A stretch of 64,000 nt of DNA from Salsipaludibacter sp963812245 (lineage in GTDB: Bacteria; Actinomycetota; Nitriliruptoria; Nitriliruptorales; Nitriliruptoraceae). The stretch covers positions 744,001 through 808,000 of the forward strand of contig CAWEUK010000003.1 in assembly GCA_963812245.1 (NCBI GenBank), written 5' to 3'. The translations under genes were made by a program, and so were the position numbers. Below are positions 36,798 to 47,704 of this stretch, in pieces. The notes under the pieces were generated by a model. It had not been told where the DNA came from, ran no database searches, and saw only the letters and a list, made by a program, of their open reading frames with translations. How positions within the stretch are numbered: position 1 is the stretch's first letter; each line of letters starts with the position of its first letter.

Positions 36798-37703
36798 ATG
36801 GGCGCGAAGGTCATGGTTGCCGTGGACGGCCACCAGTTGCGGCTGTCCAACCTCGAAAAGGTCCTGTACCCAGCAGTTGGCACCACCAAGGCCGAGGTCA
36901 TCGACTACTACACCCGCGTGGCCGAGGTGATGCTGCCCCACCTGAGGGGTCGCCCGCTGACCATGGTGCGCCACCCCGACGGGGTCGGGGGGCCGTTCTT
37001 CTTCGAGAAGCGTTGTCCGCCACACCATCCGGACTGGCTGCCGACCGTCGACCTGGGTCGGGTCGGTCGTGACAAGGTGGTCAGCCATTGCGATCTGCGC
37101 GAGCGGGCGGCCCTGGTGTGGGCGGCCAACCTGGCCGCGTTGGAACTGCACGTGCCGATGGGACGGGCACCCGACCCCCACGTGCCGACGATGGCGGTGT
37201 TCGACCTCGACCCGGGCCCCCCGGCGGGGATGGCCGAGTGCGCCCGGGTGGCAGGGTGGCTGTTCGAGCTGTTCGACCGTCTTGGCCTGCAGGGTTTCGC
37301 CAAGACCTCGGGCTCGAAGGGCCTGCAGGTCTACGTCCCGGTCAACGACCCTGCTGCCACCTACGACCGGACCAAGGGGTTCGCCCTGGCGGTCGGCCAA
37401 CTGCTGGAACGGGTGCACGGGGACATGGTGCTGACGTCGATGGACAAGGCTGCCCGGGCCGGCAAGGTCTTCGTCGACTGGAGCCAGAACGTGCCGCTCA
37501 AGACCACCGTGGCGGTCTACTCCCTGCGCGCACGCGAACGACCGAGCATCTCGACCCCGGTGACCCGCGACGAGGTGGCGGCTGCGGCCGATGGCCACCC
37601 GCTGCACTTCGAGATCCCCGACGTCCTGGACCGGGTCGATCGACTCGGCGACCTCTTCGCAGGCACCGTCGACCTGCACCAGGACCTGCCCGCCCTGGCC
37701 TGA
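36798..37703 (+). CDS. LigD-type DNA polymerase/primase domain protein
   Basis: A 301-residue archaeo-eukaryotic-primase-type polymerase, equal to the PolDom of LigD but free-standing. The N-terminus has LRLSNLEKVLYP, the catalytic acid motif VFDLDPG, the Ser/Lys motif KTSGSKGLQVYVP and the third acid in VFVDWSQN. It fills gaps and adds nucleotides, with a preference for ribonucleotides, at ends held by Ku. The start is uncertain: ATG at 36798 or 36813. It follows the hydrolase gene by 153 bases. With the ligase and Ku it completes a minimal split end-joining set lacking the LigD nuclease domain. Confidence 0.92.
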   Translation: MGAKVMVAVDGHQLRLSNLEKVLYPAVGTTKAEVIDYYTRVAEVMLPHLRGRPLTMVRHPDGVGGPFFFEKRCPPHHPDWLPTVDLGRVGRDKVVSHCDLRERAALVWAANLAALELHVPMGRAPDPHVPTMAVFDLDPGPPAGMAECARVAGWLFELFDRLGLQGFAKTSGSKGLQVYVPVNDPAATYDRTKGFALAVGQLLERVHGDMVLTSMDKAARAGKVFVDWSQNVPLKTTVAVYSLRARERPSISTPVTRDEVAAAADGHPLHFEIPDVLDRVDRLGDLFAGTVDLHQDLPALA

Positions 37704-37719
37704 CGTCGCGCGTCAGGCC
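37697..37719. terminator. Bidirectional terminator between convergent genes
   Basis: GGCCTGACG pairs with CGTCAGGCC across loop TCGCG. The stem covers the stop codons of both the LigD-type polymerase gene and the converging small gene, so it can serve both. Confidence 0.6.
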
Positions 37720-38114
37720 ACCTCGGGCGAGTCGGTGGCCCGTGCGGCCAGGGCGTCACGGATCATCGCGAACAGGAGGTGGGGATCGCCGTTGCAGGCT
37801 CGCAGGGCGGCGTCGTCGAGCAACACGCTGCGGATGCCCGACTGTTCGAGCAGGACGACCGGCAGCCCGGAGTGGGCGACCGCGGCCGCTCGTTGTGGGT
37901 CGAGTTCGTTGCGGTGGCGCAACTCGAAGGCGACATCGAGATCGGCGGCCAGTTGGTCGAACAGGGGCCGTCGTCGCAGGCGCCCGTGGGTGATGTCGCA
38001 CAGCGAGCAGGATCGCGTCCCCAGCAGGTGCCCGATGACGTAGGTCACTTCACCGACCACGGTGCCGTCGGCGTCGTACACGCCGACCAGACGGGTTGAC
38101 TGCGGGGTGGGCAT
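37713..38114 (-). CDS. Conserved protein with CxxC motif, unknown function
   Basis: A 133-residue soluble protein with GGAGG five bases before the ATG. It opens with LVGVYDADGTVVGEVTYVIGHL and contains SCSLCDITHGRLRRRP, in which the CxxC and following His look conserved, then VAHSGLPVVLLEQSG. I remember similar proteins in scattered bacteria with the same CALCDITHG-type motif but no known function. The motif could bind a metal or be redox active. It converges on the LigD-type polymerase gene and is 88 bases downstream of a cold-shock-like gene on the same strand. Confidence 0.65.
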   Translation of the reverse strand: MPTPQSTRLVGVYDADGTVVGEVTYVIGHLLGTRSCSLCDITHGRLRRRPLFDQLAADLDVAFELRHRNELDPQRAAAVAHSGLPVVLLEQSGIRSVLLDDAALRACNGDPHLLFAMIRDALAARATDSPEVA

Positions 38115-38202
38115 GCGGCCTCCGGGGCTGGCATCGCGTGCTCGTGCCAACCATCGGCACCACGATGTCATTCCCTTGCCCCCGGGAACGCCGAGTGCGG
38201 CC

Positions 38203-38502
38203 TCAGCTCGCGATGGCCGATTCGGAGGCCTGGACGACGACATGACGAGCAACCTGTCCATGCACGTCGTTGCCCGGCACCCAGGTGACGTGTTGGCCGG
38301 GCTCGAGGGCGCGGAATCCTTCTCGGAGGATGTCACGCTGGTCGACGTAGACCAACTCGCCGGTGCGCGTTCGCAGCTGCCCGAACCCGCGGTCGCTGCA
38401 GAACCACGCGACCACGCCATGGCGGGTGGCGTCGGTGTCGACCTCGACGGCCACATCGTCGACGGATGAAAGGTGGGAGGACCCGGTGGGAAGTGACGCC
38501 AT
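38203..38502 (-). CDS. Divergent cold-shock-domain protein
   Basis: A 99-residue protein with a small beta-barrel like cold-shock domains. GVVAWFCSDRGFGQLRT matches the GTVKWFN-KGFGFI RNA-binding strand, and LVYVDQRDIL occupies the place of DVFVHFSAI. The aromatic FCSDRGFGQL lacks the second Phe of the usual RNP motif, and extra residues extend both ends. A perfect AGGAGG lies six bases upstream of the start. It probably binds single-stranded nucleic acid. It follows the topoisomerase block and precedes the CxxC protein gene. Confidence 0.7.
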   Translation of the reverse strand: MASLPTGSSHLSSVDDVAVEVDTDATRHGVVAWFCSDRGFGQLRTRTGELVYVDQRDILREGFRALEPGQHVTWVPGNDVHGQVARHVVVQASESAIAS

Positions 38503-38633
38503 CTCTGCCTCCTGCCTGGTCGTGCCTGGCAGTCTCGGTCGGTGTCGCGATCCTCACGTCGTGACGCCACGGGTGGACCACGTGTGCCTGGTTCACCGCG
38601 AACAAGGATAGATCGAGGGGTGCCCCATCCCGG

Positions 38634-41033
<2,400 letters not shown>

Positions 41034-41143
41034 GCGGCAGTGCCTTTCGGGTGTGGCAGGCGAGGCTACAAACCCGGCGTGACCAACTGGTGGACGCCCT
41101 CGATGTCTCGCCCGACGTCAGCTCCGGTGGAAGCCCCGACATG

Positions 41144-41188
41144 GACCACGGGGAGCCCGCCGTGACAAGCGGCGGGCTCCCCGTGGTC
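41144..41188 (-). terminator. Very strong hairpin terminator after the subtilase gene
   Basis: A perfect 19-bp stem (left arm 41144-41162, right arm 41170-41188) with loop TGACAAG lies 16 bases beyond the subtilase stop codon at 41205. It separates that gene from the topoisomerase A gene downstream. Confidence 0.85.
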
Positions 41189-41204
41189 AGTGACTCTGGG
41201 GCCG

Positions 41205-42581
41205 TCAGTCGACCGCGTTGGCCGCACTGACGACTCCGTGGCCGAAGTAGGAGTTGCGACCCGTGTCACCCTGGCAGGCGCGGTATGTCGCGCTGTCGGG
41301 ATTCGAGAAGAAGTCGTCCACGGCACCGGCCTGGGGGCAGGCGCGATCGTCGGCGGTGCGCTGGAGGGCTGCCTTGAGTGCTCCCGGTCCCCACTCTGGG
41401 TGCAGTTCCTTGAGCAGGGCGATCACACCGGTGGCGTGGGGAGACGCCATCGACGTGCCCTGGATGAACATGTAGGGGGCACCGTCGTCAGTCACCGTGA
41501 TGCCCGGATAGAACGGCGTGAGCGGATCGAGGCCCCCGTAGATGCCGTGCACCGGGTCCTCGACACTGGAGGCTGCAGCCAGGATGGCGCTCTGGACCGA
41601 TGCGTCCTGGGCGGTCTCGCCCTGGAAGTAGTCGCCACCCGGGGCCGCGACGTCAACGCGGCTCATGCCGGTGGTGGAAAAGGACGACAACCCCCACGGA
41701 CCCACCGACGAGACCGTGATGACACCGGGCAGTTCCCCGGGGGCCACGACACAGTTGTTCTCGATGTCACGATCCACGGGCTCGCCCGGGTTCGGCGAGC
41801 CGCTGTCGGTCTCGGGCGGGTGCTGGAGGTCCCACGAGTCGTTGCCGGCCGAGACCACCACCGCAACGCCATGCTGTTGGGCATACCGGGTCGCGGATTG
41901 CAGGTCGCGCAGGATGGCGCGCTCCTGGGCATCCGAGTTGCAGTAGAAGTGGTAGGGATCGGCGTACAGCGACAGGTTCACAACGTCCAGGCCGATGTCG
42001 CCGGCGTAGCGCAGGGCTGCGGCGACCGAGTCGGCCATGCAGTAGCCCCCGGCGATGCAGGCCTTCAGCGCCACGATCTCGGCCTCTGGCGCGACTCCGG
42101 CGATGCCGATGCCGTTGATGGGTGCGGCGATGGTGGATGCCACGTGCGTGCCGTGACTCCCACGATCGAGCACGGCCTCCTTGTCGTCACAGGGGTCCGC
42201 GGTGGTCGGGATCTCGTGCTCGCCCATGGAGTCGGCAGGAGCCGAATCCGTGATGAACGAGCAGGACGCGTCGAGGTCGAGGTTCGGGGCGATGTCGGGG
42301 TGGGTCCAGTCCACACCGCTGTCGATCACGCCGACGCGCACGCCCGCGCCGGTGGCGGTGGCGAAGGTGTCCATGTCGGCACCGATCATCGCCATGTTCC
42401 ACTGGCAGTCGGCCAGCGGTTCGGACGTCGGGGCGTCGAAGGTCGGCAGCCCGGTCGCCGGATCGGTGCAGACGGCGACCGCCACACCGGGATCGACGGC
42501 GGCGGAGGCGGCGACGGCGGGGACTGCGAGCACGGTGGCGGCAATGGCGGCCACGAGCATGCCGCGGCGTGGGGCGTTCAT
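41205..42581 (-). CDS. Secreted subtilisin-like serine protease (S8 family)
   Basis: A 458-residue exported protease. The first 27 residues are a Sec signal peptide, probably cleaved after AASA. The catalytic triad is Asp87 in VIDSGVDWTHPD, His143 in SHGTHVAS and Ser377 in GTSMASPHATG; the oxyanion Asn is in VVVSAGNDSW. There are eight or more Cys residues, suggesting disulphides outside the cell. No cell-wall or membrane anchor is seen at the C-terminus, so it is probably released. The short segment before the triad is too small for a full I9 propeptide. It lies between the two topoisomerase genes on the same strand but has its own terminator. The ATG has GGAG upstream. Confidence 0.93.
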   Translation of the reverse strand: MNAPRRGMLVAAIAATVLAVPAVAASAAVDPGVAVAVCTDPATGLPTFDAPTSEPLADCQWNMAMIGADMDTFATATGAGVRVGVIDSGVDWTHPDIAPNLDLDASCSFITDSAPADSMGEHEIPTTADPCDDKEAVLDRGSHGTHVASTIAAPINGIGIAGVAPEAEIVALKACIAGGYCMADSVAAALRYAGDIGLDVVNLSLYADPYHFYCNSDAQERAILRDLQSATRYAQQHGVAVVVSAGNDSWDLQHPPETDSGSPNPGEPVDRDIENNCVVAPGELPGVITVSSVGPWGLSSFSTTGMSRVDVAAPGGDYFQGETAQDASVQSAILAAASSVEDPVHGIYGGLDPLTPFYPGITVTDDGAPYMFIQGTSMASPHATGVIALLKELHPEWGPGALKAALQRTADDRACPQAGAVDDFFSNPDSATYRACQGDTGRNSYFGHGVVSAANAVD

Positions 42582-42721
42582 GGGGGCTCCGGATGGGTCG
42601 GGGACGGCTGGCACGGCCGCACCCCGAAGATCACCCAGGGGCGCTGCCCGATGTCGCTGACGCTAGCGGTGGCAGACCTCGAATCGACCGTGAGCTGCGC
42701 TGTGCGCACGTGCGTTCCTGG

Positions 42722-44677
42722 TCAGACGTCGAGGTTGGTGGCGAACGCGGCCTTGTCGATGATCCAGTCGCGGCGCGGTGCGGTGGCCGAGCCCATCAGG
42801 AGGTCGAACAGGTCGTCGGCGGCCTCCGCGTCCGGGATGCCCACCCGCAGCAGCGTGCGTCGCTCCGGATCCATCGTCGTCGCCCACAGTTGCTCGGCGT
42901 CCATCTCACCCAGGCCCTTGAATCGCTGGACGTCCACCTTGGCGCGGGGCTGGAACTCCGTCTTGCGGGCACGGGCGAGTTCGGCGTCCGACATGGCGTA
43001 GACGACCTTGCCCTTGCTGCGCAGTTGGAACAGCGGCGGCTGGGCGAGGTAGAGGTGGCCACCCGCGATCAGTTCGGGCATCAGCCGGTGGAAGAAGGTC
43101 AGCAGCAGGGTGGTGATGTGGCCGCCGTCGACGTCGGCGTCGGCCATCAGGATGATCTTGTCGTAGCGCAGCTTGTCGTAGTCGAACTCGGGGTGCACGC
43201 CGGTCCCGATGGCCTTGATCAGGGCCTGGATCTCGTTGTTCTCGAGCACCCGTCGCAGTTGCGCCTTCTCGACGTTGAGGACCTTGCCGCGCAGGGGCAG
43301 GATCGCCTGCGTGTGGCGGTCACGGGCCATCTTGGACGAGCCACCGGCCGAGTCACCCTCGACGATGTAGAGCTCGGTGTCGGCGGGATTGCGCGAGGTC
43401 GCGTCGGCGAGCTTGCCGGGCAGGCCGGCCGACTGCGAGTCCAGCAGGCCCTTGCGGCGGGTGAGCTCGCGGGCGGCTCGGGCCGCCTGGCGAGAGCGAG
43501 CAGCCAGCACGGCCCGCGCCAACACCTTGTTGGCCTGGGTCTTGTTGGCGTTGACCCAGGAGCGCAGGTGGTCGCCGACCACCTGCTGGACGTAGGTGCG
43601 TGCGGACGACGAACCCAGCCGACCCTTGGTCTGGCCCTCGAACTGCGGGTCGGGCATCTTGAGCGAGACCACGGCCACCATGCCCTCGCGCAGGTCGTCG
43701 CCATTGAGGTCAGGGTCCTTCTTGGTCAGCGCGCGGGACGTCTTGGCGGCGTCCTTGAAGACCTCGGTGACGGCGCGGCGGAACCCCTCCTCGTGGGTGC
43801 CACCATCGGCGGTTCGCACGATGTTGACGTAGGAGCGCAGTCGTTCGTCGTGGAAGCCGTCGGTCCAGGTGACCGCCAGGTCCAGCGCCATCCGGACGCC
43901 GTCGATCGTGGCCTCGTCGTGGATGGTGATGACGTCCACCATGGGGTCGCGGCCCTTGAGCAACTCGGCGACGAAGTCCGCCAGCCCATCGGGGAAGTGC
44001 ATGGTCTCGGACTGGCCGGTGCGGTCGTCGACCAGCACCGCTGTCAGCCCCGCATTGAGCAGGGCAGTTTCCTTGAGCCGTTGACGGATGGTGTCGTAGG
44101 TGAACTCGGTCGCGTCGAAGATCTCCGGGTCCGGCCAGAACCGCACGAGGGTGCCGTGTGCGCGCTTGGGGGCCTTGGCGACCCGTTCCAGTGGCGTGGC
44201 GACCTCACCACGCGCGAACGTGATGCGGTGGCGGGCGCCGTCGCGTGTGACCTCGACCTCGGTCGTCGTCGACAGCGCATTGACCACGGACACGCCGACA
44301 CCGTGGAGGCCACCGGACACGGCGTAGGTCTGGGTGTCGAACTTGCCGCCGGCGTGCAACGTCGTCAGGGCCACCTCGACGGCCGGTCGCTTCTCGGTCG
44401 GGTGGTCGTCGATGGGGATGCCGCGACCGTTGTCGGTGACCTCGATCCCACCATTCGCCAGGATCCGCACGGTGACGTGGTCGGCCTCGTCGGCCAGGTG
44501 CTCGTCGACGGCGTTGTCGACGATCTCCCACACCAGGTGGTGCAGACCCCGGCTGTCGGTCGATCCGATGTACATGGCGGGACGCCGTCGGACACCCTCG
44601 AGGCCCTTGAGGACGCTGATGTTCTTGGCGCTGTAGTCACTCACTGCACGGATCTTCTCGACGGTGGATTCAGGCAT
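42722..44677 (-). CDS. Type IIA topoisomerase subunit B (GyrB/ParE-like)
   Basis: A 651-residue GHKL ATPase plus TOPRIM subunit. ATP-site motifs are EIVDNAVDE, VTDNGRGIPID and GGLHGVGVSVVNAL. The transducer lysine region has QTKGRLGSS, the TOPRIM acids are in EGDSAGGSSKMARDR and MADADVDGGHI, and the end is RFKGLGEMDAEQLW. The phrases VRRRPAMYIGSTDSRGLHHLVWEI and SSKMARDR are closer, by eye, to ParE-type proteins of actinobacteria than to GyrB. It pairs with the subunit A gene 1.7 kb downstream. The start at 44677 begins a normal N-terminus. A phylogeny is needed to choose between gyrase and topoisomerase IV. Confidence 0.88.
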   Translation of the reverse strand: MPESTVEKIRAVSDYSAKNISVLKGLEGVRRRPAMYIGSTDSRGLHHLVWEIVDNAVDEHLADEADHVTVRILANGGIEVTDNGRGIPIDDHPTEKRPAVEVALTTLHAGGKFDTQTYAVSGGLHGVGVSVVNALSTTTEVEVTRDGARHRITFARGEVATPLERVAKAPKRAHGTLVRFWPDPEIFDATEFTYDTIRQRLKETALLNAGLTAVLVDDRTGQSETMHFPDGLADFVAELLKGRDPMVDVITIHDEATIDGVRMALDLAVTWTDGFHDERLRSYVNIVRTADGGTHEEGFRRAVTEVFKDAAKTSRALTKKDPDLNGDDLREGMVAVVSLKMPDPQFEGQTKGRLGSSSARTYVQQVVGDHLRSWVNANKTQANKVLARAVLAARSRQAARAARELTRRKGLLDSQSAGLPGKLADATSRNPADTELYIVEGDSAGGSSKMARDRHTQAILPLRGKVLNVEKAQLRRVLENNEIQALIKAIGTGVHPEFDYDKLRYDKIILMADADVDGGHITTLLLTFFHRLMPELIAGGHLYLAQPPLFQLRSKGKVVYAMSDAELARARKTEFQPRAKVDVQRFKGLGEMDAEQLWATTMDPERRTLLRVGIPDAEAADDLFDLLMGSATAPRRDWIIDKAAFATNLDV

Positions 44678-44816
44678 CGGATGCTGCGCAAGGTAGGGGC
44701 CGGGGGTGACAGGGACGAGGACGCGGGGCGAGAGGGTCTCGGTACCGTGGTGGCCCACGTTGCTCGGTGCCGCTCGCCGACGGCCCCAGGCCGATCGACC
44801 TCCCGGAGGACCCCTC

Positions 44817-45773
44817 TTGTTCACCCCCCTGTTGGCCCAGGCCACCCCGACACCGTCGTCGACCCCGAGCCCCAGCCCCACCGTGGCCCCGCCCAAGGAT
44901 GTCGAGGAGGCCACCAACCTCATCATCGACACCGTGACGGGCCTGTACGAAGGGTTCGTCGAGCGCCTGCCGCTGATCGGGATCGCCATCGTCCTGGTGG
45001 TCATCGGTGTGCTGATTGCCAAGTTGTTGGGCAACTGGGCACGGCGAGGGACCAGCAGGGCCGGGGGCGACAAGGTCGTCGCGGGGTTGGCCGAGCGGCT
45101 CACGAGGGCTGGCGTGTTCATCGCCTTCGCCCTGTTGGCGCTCTCGATCGCCGGCGTCCCGGTCAGTGCGGCGCTGGCCACACTGGGGATCGCCGGACTG
45201 GCGATTGCCTTCGCCCTGCAGTCGATCCTGGAGAACTTCGTCGCCGGGCTGATCCTGATCATGCGCAAGCCCTTCTCGGCCGGAGACCAGATCGCGATCG
45301 GTGAGTTCGAGGGCACCGTGACCGACATCGACCTGCGGACCACCAGGATCGTCGACTACGACGGCGAACTGGTCATCATTCCCAACGCCACCGTGTTCGG
45401 CGAGACGATCGTCAACCTCACCCACGCACGGCATCGTCGCTCGGCCATCCAGGTGGGCATCGACTACCGCGATGACCACAACGCCGCCGCCACCGTCATC
45501 CAGGAGGCGGTCGGTTCGGTCGCCGGCGTCCTCGCGTCGCCCCCGGTCTCCGTCCTGTGCACGGCCCTGGGTGAATCCAGCGTCGACTTCGCCGTCTACT
45601 ACTGGACGTCGCCACGCATCGCCGACGTCGTCAATGCCCAGGATCGCGTCCTGCGGGCCACCAAGTCGGCGCTCGACGACAACGGCTTCTCCATTCCCTG
45701 GCCCATGCGGACCCTGGTGGTCGATCCCGACGCCAAGAACGTCGTTCGCCATCGTCCCGAGGGTCCGGCCTGA
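44817..45773 (+). CDS. MscS-family mechanosensitive channel
   Basis: A 318-residue small-conductance channel. The start is TTG at 44817, six bases after GGAGGA. After a Ser/Pro/Thr-rich periplasm-facing segment (about 8-27), membrane helices lie at about 48-70, 92-113 and 116-145; the last, pore-lining helix has the Gly/Ala pattern GIAGLAIAFALQSILENFVAG. The beta domain that follows has the MscS signature RKPFSAGDQIAI and PNATVFGETIVNLT. It releases solutes on osmotic downshock. It is divergent from the topoisomerase B gene, with 139 bases between them. Confidence 0.92.
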   Translation: MFTPLLAQATPTPSSTPSPSPTVAPPKDVEEATNLIIDTVTGLYEGFVERLPLIGIAIVLVVIGVLIAKLLGNWARRGTSRAGGDKVVAGLAERLTRAGVFIAFALLALSIAGVPVSAALATLGIAGLAIAFALQSILENFVAGLILIMRKPFSAGDQIAIGEFEGTVTDIDLRTTRIVDYDGELVIIPNATVFGETIVNLTHARHRRSAIQVGIDYRDDHNAAATVIQEAVGSVAGVLASPPVSVLCTALGESSVDFAVYYWTSPRIADVVNAQDRVLRATKSALDDNGFSIPWPMRTLVVDPDAKNVVRHRPEGPA

Positions 45774-45857
45774 ACGTCGGGCCCACGCCGATGCGGTCAC
45801 GTCGGGGCCGCAGGCGTTAGGCTGCCGCCCATCGACCCGTCCCGAGGACCCCATCCC

Positions 45858-46340
45858 GTGAGCAGAATCGCCGCCGCGCTGGAACGCGACACCGTCACCT
45901 TCAAGCCAGGTGCGGGTGACCGCCTGGAGTTGGTCCACGACGATGACGTGCTGGCGTGGATCAGCGGGGACGAGGTCGTCATCGAGGACCGGCGCATGGT
46001 CCTGACCCACACCCGCGGACAACTGACGCTGGTCGACACCGCTCGCGGCGCCAAGGTGGCGGCATTTCGCCTGGTCGGCCAGGGCACGGGCCGCGTCGGT
46101 GCTGTGACGCTGGCCAATCACCGCGTGCGAGTCTCCAAGGCGTCGGTCAATCCGTTCCAGTGGCACGTCACCGACGATCTCGGTGGCCCCGAACTGCTCA
46201 AGGCCCTGAAGTTCGGCAGCCAACTGCGCATCAAGGCCGGCGCGGAATTCGATCCCACCATGGGTGCAGGCCTGGCCGTGGTGGCACTGGCGCTGACCGC
46301 CATGCCCGAACTGGCCGCCGCCGTCCCCGCCGCCGCCTGA
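45858..46340 (+). CDS. Hypothetical protein
   Basis: A 160-residue product starting at GTG with GAGGAC upstream. The sequence alternates short charged and hydrophobic strands (for example VLAWISGDEVVIEDRR and GQLTLVDTA), which suggests a small beta-rich fold, and ends in a hydrophobic Ala/Leu stretch (about 132-160) that may be a membrane or packing helix. I do not recognise the family. It follows the MscS gene by 84 bases on the same strand and could be cotranscribed. Confidence 0.55.
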   Translation: MSRIAAALERDTVTFKPGAGDRLELVHDDDVLAWISGDEVVIEDRRMVLTHTRGQLTLVDTARGAKVAAFRLVGQGTGRVGAVTLANHRVRVSKASVNPFQWHVTDDLGGPELLKALKFGSQLRIKAGAEFDPTMGAGLAVVALALTAMPELAAAVPAAA

Positions 46341-46419
46341 CCCGACCTCGATCAGTCCCGCCGCCTGACCCGGACCGGGTCCTGCGCCTCGCGGCACCGC
46401 CTCGTGCGTGGGATCGGTG

Positions 46420-47610
46420 TCAGCCCTCGTGCCCGACCGGGCTGACCTCGGGGGGGTCGTCGACCCGACTCGCTTCCACGACCAGCATCACCAGCAGGGC
46501 TGCGTCGACCAGGAGCACCAGGACGATGCCGCGAACGTCCAGGCCAACGATGATCGCGACGATGGCGGCAGTCGCCACCAGCCGTTCCCAGCCCACGATC
46601 CGGAACGCGCGCCAGACGGCGCCGGCGATGCCGCCCAGGAACATGATCAGCCCCCCCGCGAGGAGGAGTCGGAACGCTCCCGGCAGCGAGTCGTCGGGGT
46701 GCAGGGTGATCTCCTCGAGCCCGGCTGCGGCCATGATGATCCCGAGCACGATCGGGATGTGCCACAACGACCAGACGTCGCGGGCGAACCTGCCGCGGGG
46801 CACCACGTCCAGTTGGTCGGCAGCGTGTTCCCAGGCGGGCATGGGCCGGTCGAAGTAGGACCACCACAGCAGGCCGGCGAAGACGCCAGCGGCCGACAGG
46901 GTCACCAGGGTCTGGGGGGACGCCAGGCTGGCCGTCGCGCCGTCGTCGCCTCCCATGACCTGGGCCACCCCCAGGGCGGTTGCCACGACCACCTCGCCCA
47001 GGGCGATGATCACGATCAGGCCATGGCGTTCGGCGAAGTGGCCGGCCCGCACGATCCACTCGCGTCCGCCGGCCTGGCGCATCCCGATGATCGACACGAC
47101 TGCGACTGCCAGCGTCCACCCGCCGGTGCGCCACGGATCGGGCAGGAAGGACGCGACCACGATGATGGCCATGGCGATCCAGTTCGGCACCGAGTAGGCA
47201 CGGATGGAGGCAGCCACCGGGTCGTCGCGATCCAGCCCGGCCATCATCGTCGTCAGACCCATCGCCAGGATGACTGCCGACGACAGGGCGAACAGGGGAC
47301 CGCCATCCGCGTAGGCCGTCGTGACGGAGGCGCCCATCGGGATGGCGGCGACGGTGCCGACGAGGAACCACGCCCGGACCAGCCGCGAGTTGCCCGACAC
47401 GGCGTTGGCCGACCAGTGGAACTGCGACCACGGGATCCACATGACCAGGAAGAGCAGGACCGTCCGCCCGACCCCTGGCCACGTCGGGTCGTGGACGAAC
47501 CGATACACCAACTGTGAGAAGGCGAAGACATAGCTCAGGTCGAAGAACAGCTCCACGGGATCGGCCGTGAAGTCCTCCTCGGTGGGGGGGACGTCAAGAC
47601 CGCGCATCAT
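46420..47610 (-). CDS. Low-temperature-requirement A (LtrA) family membrane protein
   Basis: A 396-residue integral membrane protein with about a dozen hydrophobic segments. The family N-terminus TADPVELFFDLSYVFAFSQL and the conserved HFAERHGLIVIIALGE and LLWWSYFDRP blocks are clear. LtrA was named from a Listeria mutant unable to grow at low temperature; its biochemical role is unknown. Two adjacent ATGs (47610 and 47607) can start it. A 12-bp hairpin immediately upstream includes part of the AGGGAG ribosome site, suggesting control of translation. It lies 94 bases downstream of the acetyl-CoA synthetase gene. Confidence 0.88.
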   Translation of the reverse strand: MMRGLDVPPTEEDFTADPVELFFDLSYVFAFSQLVYRFVHDPTWPGVGRTVLLFLVMWIPWSQFHWSANAVSGNSRLVRAWFLVGTVAAIPMGASVTTAYADGGPLFALSSAVILAMGLTTMMAGLDRDDPVAASIRAYSVPNWIAMAIIVVASFLPDPWRTGGWTLAVAVVSIIGMRQAGGREWIVRAGHFAERHGLIVIIALGEVVVATALGVAQVMGGDDGATASLASPQTLVTLSAAGVFAGLLWWSYFDRPMPAWEHAADQLDVVPRGRFARDVWSLWHIPIVLGIIMAAAGLEEITLHPDDSLPGAFRLLLAGGLIMFLGGIAGAVWRAFRIVGWERLVATAAIVAIIVGLDVRGIVLVLLVDAALLVMLVVEASRVDDPPEVSPVGHEG

Positions 47611-47614
47611 GCTC

Positions 47615-47650
47615 CCTGGCTTGGCTGCGCCTGAACGTAGCCAAGCCAGG
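47615..47650 (-). promoter_or_regulatory. Hairpin overlapping the ltrA ribosome-binding site
   Basis: On the minus strand a perfect 12-bp stem (CCTGGCTTGGCT with AGCCAAGCCAGG, 12-base loop) ends four bases before the ltrA ATG. The last three paired bases are the AGG of the AGGGAG ribosome site. It may be a translational switch for ltrA or simply the terminator of the preceding acs gene. Confidence 0.5.
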
Positions 47651-47704
47651 TCGAGCGCTGCGCGCGGGCCCCGTCGACGGTGGCCACGCCGTGCCCGTGG
47701 CCGC

